From NCBI GenBank assembly GCA_036796215.1, contig DAIRDJ010000006.1, positions 1-64,000 of the forward strand: DNA of 64,000 nt. Direction: 5' to 3'. Of the stretch, positions 34,711-43,836 are shown piece by piece. A program made the translations under genes and the position numbers. The notes below the pieces were generated by a model that saw only the letters and a list, made by a program, of their open reading frames with translations, searched no databases and was not told the origin of the DNA. Position 1 is the first letter of the stretch; the number at the start of each line of letters is the position of its first letter. This DNA is from SLRI01 sp036796215 (lineage in GTDB: Bacteria > Pseudomonadota > Alphaproteobacteria > Geminicoccales > Geminicoccaceae).

Positions 34711-34780
34711 GCGGGGAGGATGATCCTCCCCGCGCCCCACCGAAATTTCGAGGGGGCGCGGGGGAAATCATTTCCCCCGC
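34711..34780. repeat. 70-bp triple-hairpin element, copy C
   Basis: It is base-for-base the reverse complement of copy A (21784-21853): hairpin 3 at 34711-34733, hairpin 2 at 34734-34757, hairpin 1 at 34758-34780. It lies between infB and rbfA, inside an otherwise conserved operon. The flanks are GAAGGAT before and ATTCCTT after, so the palindromic character continues a few bases outside. Confidence 0.97.
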
Positions 34781-34786
34781 ATTCCT

Positions 34787-37510
34787 TTAAAGCGTACGCG
34801 CGACCTCTTGGACCTCGTAGGCTTCGATGACGTCGCCCTGGCGGATGTCGTTGTAGCCTTCGATCGACATGCCGCACTCGAAGCCTTCGCGCACCTCGCG
34901 GACATCATCCTTGAAGCGCTTTAGGGAGCCGAGCTGGCCGTCGTAGACCACCACGTCGTCGCGCAGCAGGCGGGCCTTCGCACCGCGCTTGATCAGGCCG
35001 TCGAGCACGCGGCAGCCGGCGATCTTGCCGACCTTCGAGACGCTGAAGACCTCGCGGATCTCCGCATGGCCGAGGATGGTCTCGCGGGCCTCGGGCGACA
35101 GCATGCCCTCGAGCAGCGCCTTCATCTCGTCGAGCAGCTGGTAGATGATGGCGTAGTAGCGGATCTCGATGCCTTCGCGCTTGGCCATCTCGCGGGCCTG
35201 AGCGTTGGCGCGGACGTTGAAGCCGATGATCACCGCGTTCGAGGCCTGGGCGAGGGTGATGTCGCTCTCGGTGATCGCCCCCACGCCGCCATAGAGGACG
35301 CGCACGCTGGCTTCCTCGTTGCCGAGCTTCTCGAGGCCGGCCTGGATTGCTTCCAAGGAGCCGTGCACGTCGGACTTGACCACCACCGGGAGCTGCTGGA
35401 TCTCGCCCGCCTGGAGCTGCGAGAACATCTCCTCGAGCGAGGCGCGGGCCGGGGTGGTCTTGAGCTGCTGCTGCTCGCGCCGCTTGCGGCCACGGTAGTC
35501 GGCGATGTCGCGGGCGCGCTTTTCATTGTCGACCGCGACCATCTCGTCGCCGGCATCGGGGACCGAATCGAGGCCCTGGATCTCGACCGGCACGGCCGGC
35601 CCTGCCTCCTTGACCTGCTCGCCCTTGTCGTTGCTCATCGCCCTGACCCGGCCCCAGGACGCCCCGGCCACGACGATGTCGCCCTGGTGCAGGGTGCCGT
35701 TTTGGACGAGGACGGTGGCGACGACACCGCGGCCGCGGTCGAGCCTCGCCTCGATCACCGCACCCCTGGCCTCGCGTTCCGGGTTGGCCTTGAGCTCCAG
35801 GAGCTCGGCCTGCAGCTGCAGCTGCTCGATCAGCGTCTCCAGGCCGGTGCGCTTGAGGGCGCTGACCGGCACGGCCAGCACGTCGCCGCCGAAATCCTCG
35901 ACCACGACGTCGTGGCTCAACAGCTCCTGCTTGACCCTTTCGGCATTGGCCTCGGGGTGGTCCATCTTGTTGATGGCGACGACCATCGGCACCCTGGCGG
36001 CCTTGGCGTGCTGGATCGCCTCGATGGTCTGCGGCATGACGCCATCGTCGGCGGCGACCACCAGCACCACGACGTCGGTGATCGACGCACCGCGGGCGCG
36101 CATCGCGGTGAAGGCCGCGTGGCCGGGCGTGTCGATGAAGGTGACCGGCAGGCCGGCGCCGACATTGACCTGGTAGGCGCCGATATGCTGGGTGATGCCG
36201 CCGGCCTCGCCGGAAACGACATCGCTCTTGCGCAGTGCGTCCAAAAGCGAGGTCTTGCCATGGTCGACATGGCCCATGACGGTGACCACGGGTGCGCGCG
36301 GCTGGAGGTTGGCGGCATCGTCCGCCTGGCCCTCGAGGCCGAGCTCGACGTCGCTCTCGCTCACCCGCTTGGCCGCCTGGCCGAACTCGGCCAGGACCAA
36401 CTCGGCGGTGTCGGCGTCGATCGTCTGGTTGATGGTCACCATGATGCCGCTGCGCATCAGGGCCTTGACCACCTCGGCACCACGCACCGCCATGCGGGCG
36501 GCCAGGTCCTGGACGGTGATGCTCTCTGGCACGATGACCTCGCGGATGGTTGGCTCGGTCGAGGCTGCCGACTGCTGACGCCGCTCGCGGTCACGCTGCC
36601 GCTTGAGGGCGGCGAGCGAGCGGGTGCGCTCGAGCTCCTCGGCCTCCTCGTCGGTGGCGAGGATCAGCCGCTTGTCGTTGCGCCGGGTTTCGCGATCGTT
36701 GCGCCGGAGCGTGCTGCGTCGGTCGCCCTTGCCGGGCTTGCCGCGGCCTTCCTCCTCGTCGGCCAGGATCGGCTGGCGACCGGCGGGCTTGGCCGGCCGC
36801 TTGCCCTCCTCCGGCGTCCGGGCCTCGAGGGCCGCCACCTCGTCGGGCGTCGGCCCGACGGGCTCGGGCGGCGGCGCCGCGGCGGCCGCCTCCTGGGCGC
36901 GGCGACGACGTTCCTCCTCGGCCGAGAGGCGGGCGGCCTGCTCCTCGGCCCGCCGCTTGGCATCCTCCTCGGTCTGCCGGCGCGCCTCCTCCTCGGCCTT
37001 GCGCCTGGCCGCGGCTTCTTCCTCGGCCTGGCGCCGGGCCGCCTCGTCGGCGGCACGCCGGGCGTTCTCGAGCGCCCGGGCGCGGGCTTCCTCCTCGACC
37101 TTCTTCGATTCGGCAAGCGCTCTGAGCCGCGAGCGCTTCTCGTCCTCGGTCAGGGTCGGCAGGGTCATCGGCCCGCGGCCGCCGCCACTGCGCTGGGGGG
37201 CGGCCGGGCGCGGCGGGCGCATGGGCTCGCTCGGCCGTGCGGCGGGTGCCGCCGGGCTTGCGGCTGGCGATGCCTTGAGCTGGGTCTCCGTGGCAGCGGA
37301 CGCCGGTGCCGCACCCGGCCGTCCCGCGGGCCCGCGGCGGCGCTTGACCTCGACCGCCACGGCCTTGCTCCGGCCGTGGCTGAAGCTCTGCCGCACCGTG
37401 CCCTGGTCACCGGCCTTCTTGACCTCGAGCCGGCCCCCGGCGCCACTCTTGCCGAGCTCGATTCGCGTGTTTCGGTCCTGCCCCTTGGCGTCGCTCATCT
37501 GGCTCGTCAC
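34787..37510 (-). CDS. infB: Translation initiation factor IF-2
   Basis: The 907-residue protein has a charged N-terminal half with long helical E/A/R-rich repeats (about residues 120-220), an IF2_N segment (ITVQDLAARMAVRGAEVVKALM) and the GTPase with GHVDHGKTSLLDAL (about 406-419), DTPGH and NKMDHPEA. The C-terminal domains end CGMSIEGYNDIRQGDVIEAYE. It positions initiator tRNA on the ribosome. The GTG at 37510 overlaps the stop of the upstream gene (GTGA); an ATG four codons on is the alternative. Confidence 0.97.
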   Translation of the reverse strand: MTSQMSDAKGQDRNTRIELGKSGAGGRLEVKKAGDQGTVRQSFSHGRSKAVAVEVKRRRGPAGRPGAAPASAATETQLKASPAASPAAPAARPSEPMRPPRPAAPQRSGGGRGPMTLPTLTEDEKRSRLRALAESKKVEEEARARALENARRAADEAARRQAEEEAAARRKAEEEARRQTEEDAKRRAEEQAARLSAEEERRRRAQEAAAAAPPPEPVGPTPDEVAALEARTPEEGKRPAKPAGRQPILADEEEGRGKPGKGDRRSTLRRNDRETRRNDKRLILATDEEAEELERTRSLAALKRQRDRERRQQSAASTEPTIREVIVPESITVQDLAARMAVRGAEVVKALMRSGIMVTINQTIDADTAELVLAEFGQAAKRVSESDVELGLEGQADDAANLQPRAPVVTVMGHVDHGKTSLLDALRKSDVVSGEAGGITQHIGAYQVNVGAGLPVTFIDTPGHAAFTAMRARGASITDVVVLVVAADDGVMPQTIEAIQHAKAARVPMVVAINKMDHPEANAERVKQELLSHDVVVEDFGGDVLAVPVSALKRTGLETLIEQLQLQAELLELKANPEREARGAVIEARLDRGRGVVATVLVQNGTLHQGDIVVAGASWGRVRAMSNDKGEQVKEAGPAVPVEIQGLDSVPDAGDEMVAVDNEKRARDIADYRGRKRREQQQLKTTPARASLEEMFSQLQAGEIQQLPVVVKSDVHGSLEAIQAGLEKLGNEEASVRVLYGGVGAITESDITLAQASNAVIIGFNVRANAQAREMAKREGIEIRYYAIIYQLLDEMKALLEGMLSPEARETILGHAEIREVFSVSKVGKIAGCRVLDGLIKRGAKARLLRDDVVVYDGQLGSLKRFKDDVREVREGFECGMSIEGYNDIRQGDVIEAYEVQEVARTL

Positions 37511-38169
37511 GTCCCTTGCTGCTCGTCCACGCCAGCCTCGCCATTCTGTGGCAGCGGTTGCCGGAAGCCCGCGAGCTTCGTTGCGTCCGCCACGAGGCGC
37601 GTGGCCAATCTACCGTTTCTGATCCAGGCATGCACGACCGCATCGCGGCCGAGCGCACGGCCCAACTCGGTGCGGGTGAAGCGGTCGACCACCGACCCCG
37701 CACCCTGCTTCGCGCGCAGCTTCTGCCGGCCGTTGACGGCCGCGTCGCTCGCCTCGATCAGCACCCCGGCAGCACCGGTGGCGAGGATCGCCGCCACCTG
37801 GTCGAAGCCGGCCACGAGCTCGCCCGCCCGCCGGGCGAGGCCGATAGCATCGAGGCAGCGCTGGACCAGGAGCCGCTCGACGAGCGCCGGCAGGTCCGCC
37901 GGCACCGCGACGGTGCCGCCCGCCTGACGGTCGAACACCCGCCGCTGCAACGCCTTGGCGAGGCTCGCTCGATCCGCCTTCACCCAAAAGCCCCGACCCG
38001 GCAACCGTCCGGCGAGATCCGGCACGAGCCGGCGCTCGGGATCGACGACGAAGCGCAGCATGTCCTGGCCATGGCCGCTCTGCCGGCTCGCAAGATCGCG
38101 CCGCTCCGGCTGCCGTGGCGCCGCGCTCGTCGCCGTGCGCTCGTCGATGGTGGGTAGCGTCGGGGACAT
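37507..38169 (-). CDS. YlxR/DUF448 RNA-binding protein fused to an L7Ae-like domain
   Basis: The 220-residue protein has the YlxR motif DMLRFVVDPERRLVPDLAGRLPGRGFWV (about residues 36-63) and a C-terminal L7Ae/Gadd45-type domain (DAIGLARRAGELVAGFDQVAAIL, GVLIEASDAAVNG). This nusA-infB linker protein is standard in alphaproteobacteria. The usual RRCIV start of YlxR reads RRDLAS here, so part of the N-terminal motif is diverged. It is thought to bind RNA and affect transcription, role not settled. Five bases separate it from nusA. Confidence 0.88.
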   Translation of the reverse strand: MSPTLPTIDERTATSAAPRQPERRDLASRQSGHGQDMLRFVVDPERRLVPDLAGRLPGRGFWVKADRASLAKALQRRVFDRQAGGTVAVPADLPALVERLLVQRCLDAIGLARRAGELVAGFDQVAAILATGAAGVLIEASDAAVNGRQKLRAKQGAGSVVDRFTRTELGRALGRDAVVHAWIRNGRLATRLVADATKLAGFRQPLPQNGEAGVDEQQGT

Positions 38170-38174
38170 GGCGA

Positions 38175-39761
38175 TCAGGATGTCGTCTCCGCTCGTGTCT
38201 CGGCCTCGTCCGTCGGCGCAGCCTCGCCGTCGCCCTCGTCCTCCGGCTCCGCCTCGATCCAGCCGAGCACGAGGCGGGCCTGGAGGATGAGGTCGCCGGC
38301 CGTGGCCTCGTCGATCGGCACCTCGCCCTGGAGCAGCTCGACCAGCTCGTCGCCGGCGAGATCGGCGAAGTCCTCGAGGGTCTTCACCGCCCTTCGCGCG
38401 AGGGCGACCTTGGTCTTGACGTCGATCAGCGGGAAGTCGCGCAGATCCTCGGCCACGCCGAGGGTCTCGATCTCCTGGGCCAGGAGCTGCTCCTGCTCGT
38501 CGAGATAGGCCTGGGCGCGCTCCTTCAGGGCCTCGGCGATCTCCTCGTCGAAGCCCTCGATGCCGGCGAGCTCGTCGGTCTCGGCGAAGGCCACGTCCTC
38601 GACGGTGCTGAAGCCTTCGGTCGCGAGCAGCTGGGCGATGACCTCCTCGACGTTCAAGGTGTCGATGAAGAGCTCGGTCGCTTCGGTGAACTCGCGGTTG
38701 CGCCGCTCGCTGTCCTCGCCCTCGGACATGATGTCGATGTCCCAGCCGGTGAGCTGGGAGGCGAGCCGCACGTTCTGGCCACGCCGGCCGATGGCGATGT
38801 GCTGCATGTGATCGGGCACGATGACCTCGATCCGCCGGCCTTCGGGGTCGAGCACGACCTTGCTGACCTCGGCCGGGGCCAGGGCGTTGACGACGAAGGT
38901 GGCGGGGTCGGAGGACCAGGGAATGATGTCGACCTTCTCGCCGGCCAGCTCCTGGACCACCGCCTGCACACGGCTGCCGCGCATGCCGACGCAGGCCCCT
39001 ACCGGGTCGATCGAGCTGTCCTTGGAGATGACGGCGATCTTGGCGCGTGAGCCCGGATCGCGGGCCACGGCCTTGATCTCGATGATGCCGTCATAGATCT
39101 CCGGCACTTCCTGCTCGAACAGCTTGGCCATGAAGTGCGGGTGGGTGCGCGAGAGGAAGATCTGCGGTCCCCGGGTCTCGTGGCGGACGTCGTAGAGATA
39201 GGCCCTGATGCGGTCCTTGTTCCTGAAGCTCTCGCGCGGGATCAGGTCGTCGCGGCGGACGATCGCCTCGGCCCGGCCGAGCTCGACCAGGACGTTGCCG
39301 TGCTCGGTCCGCTTGACCTCGCCGATGACGATCTCGCCGATCCGGTCCTTGAACTCGTTGTACTGGCGCTCGCGCTCGGCATCCCGGACCTTCTGGACGA
39401 TCACCTGCTTGGCACTCTGCGCCGCGATCCGGCCGAGGTCGATCGGCGGCAGCGGGTCGAGGATGAGGTCACCCTCCTGCGCTGCCGGATTGCGGCCCTG
39501 GGCCTCGTCCAGGCTGATCTGCTTGGCGAAATCCTCGACCTCCTCGGCCACCTCGAGCTGGCGGTAGAGCTTGATCTCGCCGGTCTTCCTGTCGATCTCG
39601 GCGATGATCTCGTGCTCGAGGCCATATTTCTTGCGGGCCGCCGTCTGCACGGCCTGCTCGAGCGCCTCGATCACCTCGGTGGGATCGATCCCCTTTTCCT
39701 GGGCCACGGTCTCGGCGACCCGCAACAGTTCCGCCCGCCCCAAACCGGTGCTGAGCTCCAT
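38175..39761 (-). CDS. nusA: Transcription termination/antitermination protein NusA
   Basis: The 528-residue protein has the NusA N-domain (VAQEKGIDPTEVIEALEQAVQTAARKKYG), an S1 domain (GEVKRTEHGNVLVELGRAEAIV), two KH domains (VGACVGMRGSRVQAVVQELAGEKVDII; HIAIGRRGQNVRLASQLTGWDIDI) and two C-terminal acidic helix-hairpin-helix repeats. It modulates pausing and termination by RNA polymerase. GAGGGAGTAGG precedes the ATG, inside the end of rimP. Order rimP-nusA-ylxR-infB is conserved. Confidence 0.98.
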   Translation of the reverse strand: MELSTGLGRAELLRVAETVAQEKGIDPTEVIEALEQAVQTAARKKYGLEHEIIAEIDRKTGEIKLYRQLEVAEEVEDFAKQISLDEAQGRNPAAQEGDLILDPLPPIDLGRIAAQSAKQVIVQKVRDAERERQYNEFKDRIGEIVIGEVKRTEHGNVLVELGRAEAIVRRDDLIPRESFRNKDRIRAYLYDVRHETRGPQIFLSRTHPHFMAKLFEQEVPEIYDGIIEIKAVARDPGSRAKIAVISKDSSIDPVGACVGMRGSRVQAVVQELAGEKVDIIPWSSDPATFVVNALAPAEVSKVVLDPEGRRIEVIVPDHMQHIAIGRRGQNVRLASQLTGWDIDIMSEGEDSERRNREFTEATELFIDTLNVEEVIAQLLATEGFSTVEDVAFAETDELAGIEGFDEEIAEALKERAQAYLDEQEQLLAQEIETLGVAEDLRDFPLIDVKTKVALARRAVKTLEDFADLAGDELVELLQGEVPIDEATAGDLILQARLVLGWIEAEPEDEGDGEAAPTDEAETRAETTS

Positions 39762-39765
39762 CCGC

Positions 39766-40302
39766 CTACTCCCTCACCTCATGCGCGCCGGCACCACCCT
39801 TGAGGGCAGACGCGATCAGCGCATCGGTCAATACCAGCTTGGCCTTCTTGATCCGGGCGAACGGCACGCGCCATTCGGCCCCGTCGATCAGCATCACCAC
39901 GTTCTCGTCCGCATCCAGCCCCTCGAGCCGGCCGGCGAGGCGCTTGCGGCCCTCGTGCGGCTGATCGAGCTCGGCCTTGATCTCGTGCCCGGCGAAACGG
40001 ACGAAGTCGGTCGGCCGCACCAGCGGCCGGTCGATCCCGGGCGACGACACCTCCAGCGTGTAGCCGCCGACGATGGGATCGGCGACGTCGAGCACCGTCG
40101 AGACCGCATGGCTGATCAGGGCGCAATCGTCGACGGTCATGCCCGCCGCCGGGTCGAGCGGCTCGGCCATCACCTGCAGGGTCCGCCGCTGGCCGCCGCC
40201 CGTGAGCTTCACCTGCACGAGGTCGAAGCCCAGATCGTGCAGCGTCGGCGCCAGAAGTGCCGCGATGTCGTCGGGTCTCGATCCCGCCTGGTCCGTTGTC
40301 AT
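39766..40302 (-). CDS. rimP: Ribosome maturation factor RimP
   Basis: The 178-residue protein starts ... IAALLAPTLHDLGFDLVQVKL, then VDDCALISHAVSTVLDVADPI and YTLEVSSPGIDRPLVRPTDFVRFAG, the RimP core, and a C-terminal SH3-like domain. It helps assemble the 30S subunit. The ATG at 40302 gives the family length, but GGAG abuts it directly, so a TTG two codons upstream is possible. It is the first gene after a terminator, so the promoter for the whole rimP-pnp operon should lie at about 40303-40397. Confidence 0.94.
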   Translation of the reverse strand: MTTDQAGSRPDDIAALLAPTLHDLGFDLVQVKLTGGGQRRTLQVMAEPLDPAAGMTVDDCALISHAVSTVLDVADPIVGGYTLEVSSPGIDRPLVRPTDFVRFAGHEIKAELDQPHEGRKRLAGRLEGLDADENVVMLIDGAEWRVPFARIKKAKLVLTDALIASALKGGAGAHEVRE

Positions 40303-40397
40303 CTCCAAAAATGTCGTCGTCCCGTCCGTCGTCGTGCAAAGTCCAGTCGGCTGCCGGGTGTGGTGTCGCGCCCGCTCGTGAGCCGCAGCACCAAAAC

Positions 40398-40423
40398 AAA
40401 AAAGAGCGGGCCGAGACCCACTC
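40398..40423 (-). terminator. Intrinsic terminator after trmB
   Basis: Read leftward, GAGTGGG, a 6-base loop and CCCGCTC form a 7-bp stem (one G-T pair) followed by six T. It ends the metK-trmB transcript 36 bases past the trmB stop and insulates the rimP operon. Confidence 0.9.
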
Positions 40424-40458
40424 TGCTGCAACAGCCGAGATTTCATCAGGTTATGGGG

Positions 40459-41274
40459 TCAATCCTGCGCCGATGCAAGCGTCTCGGTGCGGGGACGGCG
40501 GCGAAAGCGCAAGAAAACCGGCCGTCTGCCGGCGGCCAGCGCCTTTTCCTCGTAGCGGGTGGGCGGCCAGTCGGCCGGCCGCTCCCGCCAGTCGCGTGGC
40601 CCCGTCACCTGCCAATCGAGCCGCGGCTCGGCCAGGAGATGCGCCAGGAGCCAGCGGCGATAGCCCGGATCGTCGGTGGCGACCCGGAGTTCGCCCGCGT
40701 CCTCGAGCAGGTCGGCGAAGCGGGCCACGGTCCGGGCATTGATGATCCGCCGCTTCCAGTGCCGTTTCTTGGGCCAGGGATCGGCGAAGAGCACGAAGAT
40801 CCGGTTCAGAGATGCTTCCGGCAACCGGTCGAGCAGGAGGCGGGCGTCGTCGACGAAGAGCCGGATGTTGGCGAGCCTTTCGCTTTCGATCCGGCGCAGC
40901 AGGCGGGCGACACCGTCGAGATAGGGCTCGACGCCGATCAGCCCGACCTCGGGATTGGCCGCCGCCTGCCAGGCCAGGTGCTCGCCGCCGCCGAAGCCGA
41001 TCTCGAGCCAGACCTTCTCCTGGGGCCGGTCGAAGGGTCCGGCGGGGTCGAGTGCCCCGATTGCCGGCAAAGCGAGGCCGATCTCGGGCAGCAGCCTGTC
41101 GAGGCGTTCCCTCGCCTTGGGACCGAGCCCCGGGCCGCTCTTGCGCCCGTAGAGAACACGACGGGGCCGCGCGGACGGCTCGGCCCCGGTGCCGCTCTCG
41201 CGTCCCGCTGCCTCAGTTGAAGGCGCGCTTGAGGTCGTCCGCGAGATCGGTCCGCTCCCAGGAAAAGGCACCAT
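40459..41274 (-). CDS. trmB: tRNA (guanine-46-N7)-methyltransferase
   Basis: The 271-residue protein has a basic start (RPRRVLYGRKSGPGL), the SAM-binding loop WLEIGFGGGEHLA, and IFVLFADPWPKKRHWKRRIIN, which is diagnostic of TrmB, plus PPTRYEEKALAAGRRPVFL at the end. It makes m7G46 in tRNA. No in-frame ATG, GTG or TTG exists between the metK stop and the conserved start region, so translation must begin inside metK; the ATG at 41274 overlaps it by 62 bases and has no clear ribosome site. Confidence 0.95.
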   Translation of the reverse strand: MVPFPGSGPISRTTSSAPSTEAAGRESGTGAEPSARPRRVLYGRKSGPGLGPKARERLDRLLPEIGLALPAIGALDPAGPFDRPQEKVWLEIGFGGGEHLAWQAAANPEVGLIGVEPYLDGVARLLRRIESERLANIRLFVDDARLLLDRLPEASLNRIFVLFADPWPKKRHWKRRIINARTVARFADLLEDAGELRVATDDPGYRRWLLAHLLAEPRLDWQVTGPRDWRERPADWPPTRYEEKALAAGRRPVFLRFRRRPRTETLASAQD

Positions 41275-42379
41275 CGTCGGTGGGCTGGCGGCCGAAATGC
41301 CCGTAGGCTGCGGTGCGCGCGTAGATCGGCTTGTTGAGCTGCAGCCGGCGCCGGATGCCGCGCGGGCTCAGGTCGAGGTCCATCATGATCTCGGCGAGCC
41401 TGACCTCGTCGACCTCGCCAGTGCCGTCGGTGTTGACGTAGATGGAGAGCGGCTTGGCGACGCCGATGGCGTAGGAGAGCTGGATCAGGCAGCGCTGGGC
41501 GAGGCCGGCGGCGACCACGTTCTTGGCGAGATATCGGGCGGCATAGGCGGCCGAGCGGTCGACCTTGGTCGGGTCCTTGCCGGAGAAGGCGCCGCCGCCG
41601 TGCGGGGCGGCACCGCCATAGGTGTCGACGATGATCTTGCGGCCGGTGAGCCCGGCATCGCCGTCGGGGCCGCCGATGATGAACTGGCCCGTCGGGTTGA
41701 CGTAGAATTCGTGTTCCGGCGGCATCCAGCCCTCGGGCAGCACCTTCTGGACGACGCCGCGGACGATCTCGCGCACCTGGGCTGTCGAGGCGGATTGCTT
41801 GTGCTGGGTCGAGACGACCAGCGAGGTGCAGGCCACGGGCTTGCCGCCGGCGTAGCGCAGCGTCACCTGGCTCTTGGAATCCGGCCCGAGCTCCGGCATC
41901 TGCCCGGCATGGCGGGCCTCGGCCATCAGCTGCAGGATCTGGTGCGCGTAGGTGATGGGGGCGGGCATCAACACCGGAGTCTCGTCGCAGGCGAAGCCGA
42001 ACATGATGCCCTGGTCGCCGGCACCCTCGTCCTTGTTCTCGGCCGCATCGACCCCCATGGCGATATCGGATGACTGCTCGTGCAGCCAGACGTCGATATG
42101 CGCGTCGCGCCAGTGGAAGCCCGCCTGCTCGTAGCCGATGGCGCGCACCGCCTCGCGGGCGATGCAGCGGACGTGGTCTTGGGTGATGCCACTGGGGCCA
42201 CGCACCTCGCCCGCGATCACGATGCGGTTGGTGGTGGTCAGCGTTTCGCAGGCGACCCGGGCCTCGGGTTCGGCCGCCAGATAGGCGTCCACCACCTCGT
42301 CCGAGATGCGATCGCAAACCTTGTCCGGATGGCCTTCCGAGACGGATTCGCTGGTGAACAGGTAGTCGTTGGCGACCAT
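41213..42379 (-). CDS. metK: S-adenosylmethionine synthetase
   Basis: The 388-residue enzyme starts YLFTSESVSEGHPDKVCDRISDEVVDAYL and has GAGDQGIMFGFACDET (the ATP-binding and signature loop) and GGGAFSGKDPTKVDRSAAYAARYLAKNVV. It makes SAM from methionine and ATP as a tetramer. GGAGAAGACGG precedes the ATG. The 270-base leader has no sequence recognisable as a SAM-I or SAM-II riboswitch. trmB follows with overlap. Confidence 0.98.
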   Translation of the reverse strand: MVANDYLFTSESVSEGHPDKVCDRISDEVVDAYLAAEPEARVACETLTTTNRIVIAGEVRGPSGITQDHVRCIAREAVRAIGYEQAGFHWRDAHIDVWLHEQSSDIAMGVDAAENKDEGAGDQGIMFGFACDETPVLMPAPITYAHQILQLMAEARHAGQMPELGPDSKSQVTLRYAGGKPVACTSLVVSTQHKQSASTAQVREIVRGVVQKVLPEGWMPPEHEFYVNPTGQFIIGGPDGDAGLTGRKIIVDTYGGAAPHGGGAFSGKDPTKVDRSAAYAARYLAKNVVAAGLAQRCLIQLSYAIGVAKPLSIYVNTDGTGEVDEVRLAEIMMDLDLSPRGIRRRLQLNKPIYARTAAYGHFGRQPTDDGAFSWERTDLADDLKRAFN

Positions 42380-42653
42380 GAGCCGTCTTCTCCGATGGTG
42401 TTTTGATACGTGTCTTTAGGCGCCGAGGCTGTAGCGCTTCAAGTGCGGATGTGGCGGAGATCACTCCAGTGAGGCGGTCGCCCGCGGGCCGAGTTCGCAC
42501 CGTTCGACGCTTGATCCCCGATCGCTCCGACCATGGCCAACCAGAGGCATCGCAGGGCGAGATCCACGCCCGAGAGCCCGGCCGCGCCAATCGTTCGACT
42601 GTCTGCCCTTATAGCCACGGCGAGCCCCATGGCAAAGGCGTCGGGCGCGGCGC

Positions 42654-43610
42654 CTACCCGCCCAATGACTTTCGGGGCCAGAGCGGATACCCGTAGGGCA
42701 GGAGCGCCGGTGCGGTGTAGGCGGTCACCCGCGTCTTGGCCCAGGGGTCCAGCTGCTGGCGCCAGGCATCGTCCAGCTTGATCGGCACGCTGCCCCGGCG
42801 AAAGCGCGCGGGATTGCCGAAGACCGAATGGCTCGGCCGTTCGAGCATCGCCGTTCGCTCATCGGCGAAGGGCAGGGCAGCGGGCTCGCCACCCGCCATC
42901 GCGACGATCCGCGCGACCGTCGCCTGCGGCTCGGCGGTGAAGCTCTCATAGGTGAGTGTCATATAGCGCGACACGCGCGGCTTGACGAAGAGGTCCGCCG
43001 CCACGTTCCAGGACAGCCAATGGAGCGAGCTGCGGAGCGGCGGGCGCGGCTGGATCGGGTCGGGATCGTCGTCGCCGGGCTGAAAGCGCATGTCGGGCTT
43101 GAGCCAGGAATAGGCGGAGGCGCGCGGATCACGGAGGCAATGCACCACCGAGAGATCGAGGGCCGGCAGGGAGCTCAGGAGATAGGCATAGGCCGGATTC
43201 TTCGAGAGGTCGACGATGACCTCGCAGCCCGAAACCCGCTGAATGGCTCGATAGAGGCGCTCGAGCGTGCGGCGATGGTCCGCCAGGGCGGCAATTCTGG
43301 AGCTGGCCCACCCCGGCAACAGGGTCAGCGGCAGGTGGCTGGTGCGAAAGCTCTCGGTCGCCTTGAACAGCGCCTCCGCCTCGACCGCCCCGATGCCGCC
43401 GAACGCCTCCTCCATCACCGCTTGCCAGAACCGGCATTCGTGCAACGGCACGCCACAGCCACAGAGCCGGTTCTTGATCAGCCCGCGTTCCCAGATGTAG
43501 CGGATCTCGCCGACGGCGCAGTAGCCTTCCACCTGGCCGAGAATATTGTGCAGGATGGTACTCCCGCTGCGCCCCGCCCCGGCAATAAAGAGAACCTGCA
43601 GTTTATCCAT
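42654..43610 (-). CDS. Sulfotransferase-family protein
   Basis: The 318-residue protein begins with the 5'-phosphosulfate-binding loop of PAPS-dependent sulfotransferases, VLFIAGAGRSGSTILHNILG, and has the 3'-phosphate-binding region HCLRDPRASAYSWL. Further conserved points are VDLSKNPAYAYLLSSLP and YMTLTYESFTAEP. It would move a sulfo group from PAPS to an unknown acceptor, probably a glycan or lipid. The start at 43610 gives a normal length; the frame extends upstream but only into AT-richer non-homologous DNA. It interrupts the usual lnt-to-metK neighbourhood, where a small regulator gene is commoner. Confidence 0.82.
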   Translation of the reverse strand: MDKLQVLFIAGAGRSGSTILHNILGQVEGYCAVGEIRYIWERGLIKNRLCGCGVPLHECRFWQAVMEEAFGGIGAVEAEALFKATESFRTSHLPLTLLPGWASSRIAALADHRRTLERLYRAIQRVSGCEVIVDLSKNPAYAYLLSSLPALDLSVVHCLRDPRASAYSWLKPDMRFQPGDDDPDPIQPRPPLRSSLHWLSWNVAADLFVKPRVSRYMTLTYESFTAEPQATVARIVAMAGGEPAALPFADERTAMLERPSHSVFGNPARFRRGSVPIKLDDAWRQQLDPWAKTRVTAYTAPALLPYGYPLWPRKSLGG

Positions 43611-43836
43611 TGGCCCCGCCCCCGATAGCCAATCGTTCCTTGAACTTCTGCTGTCAGTATAGCGGTGCGCCAACAGCTCGGCCAAAAATTCAACAGTCGC
43701 TGCAAGTACGTGAGTACGACGTGTGGTCGTGCAACTTTGAGTAGCCGGATGCCGAAGGAACTCTTGAATGAACAAATGAACCGCCACGAAGCTAGAAGTT
43801 GCTCGAGCTGATGCCGGCACCAATTTTCGAGGAATT

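Noticed and set aside
42380..42653. SAM riboswitch before metK
   Set aside because: The leader was read for SAM-I, SAM-II and SAH-type cores; no pseudoknot or conserved loop could be matched. A covariance-model search would be decisive.
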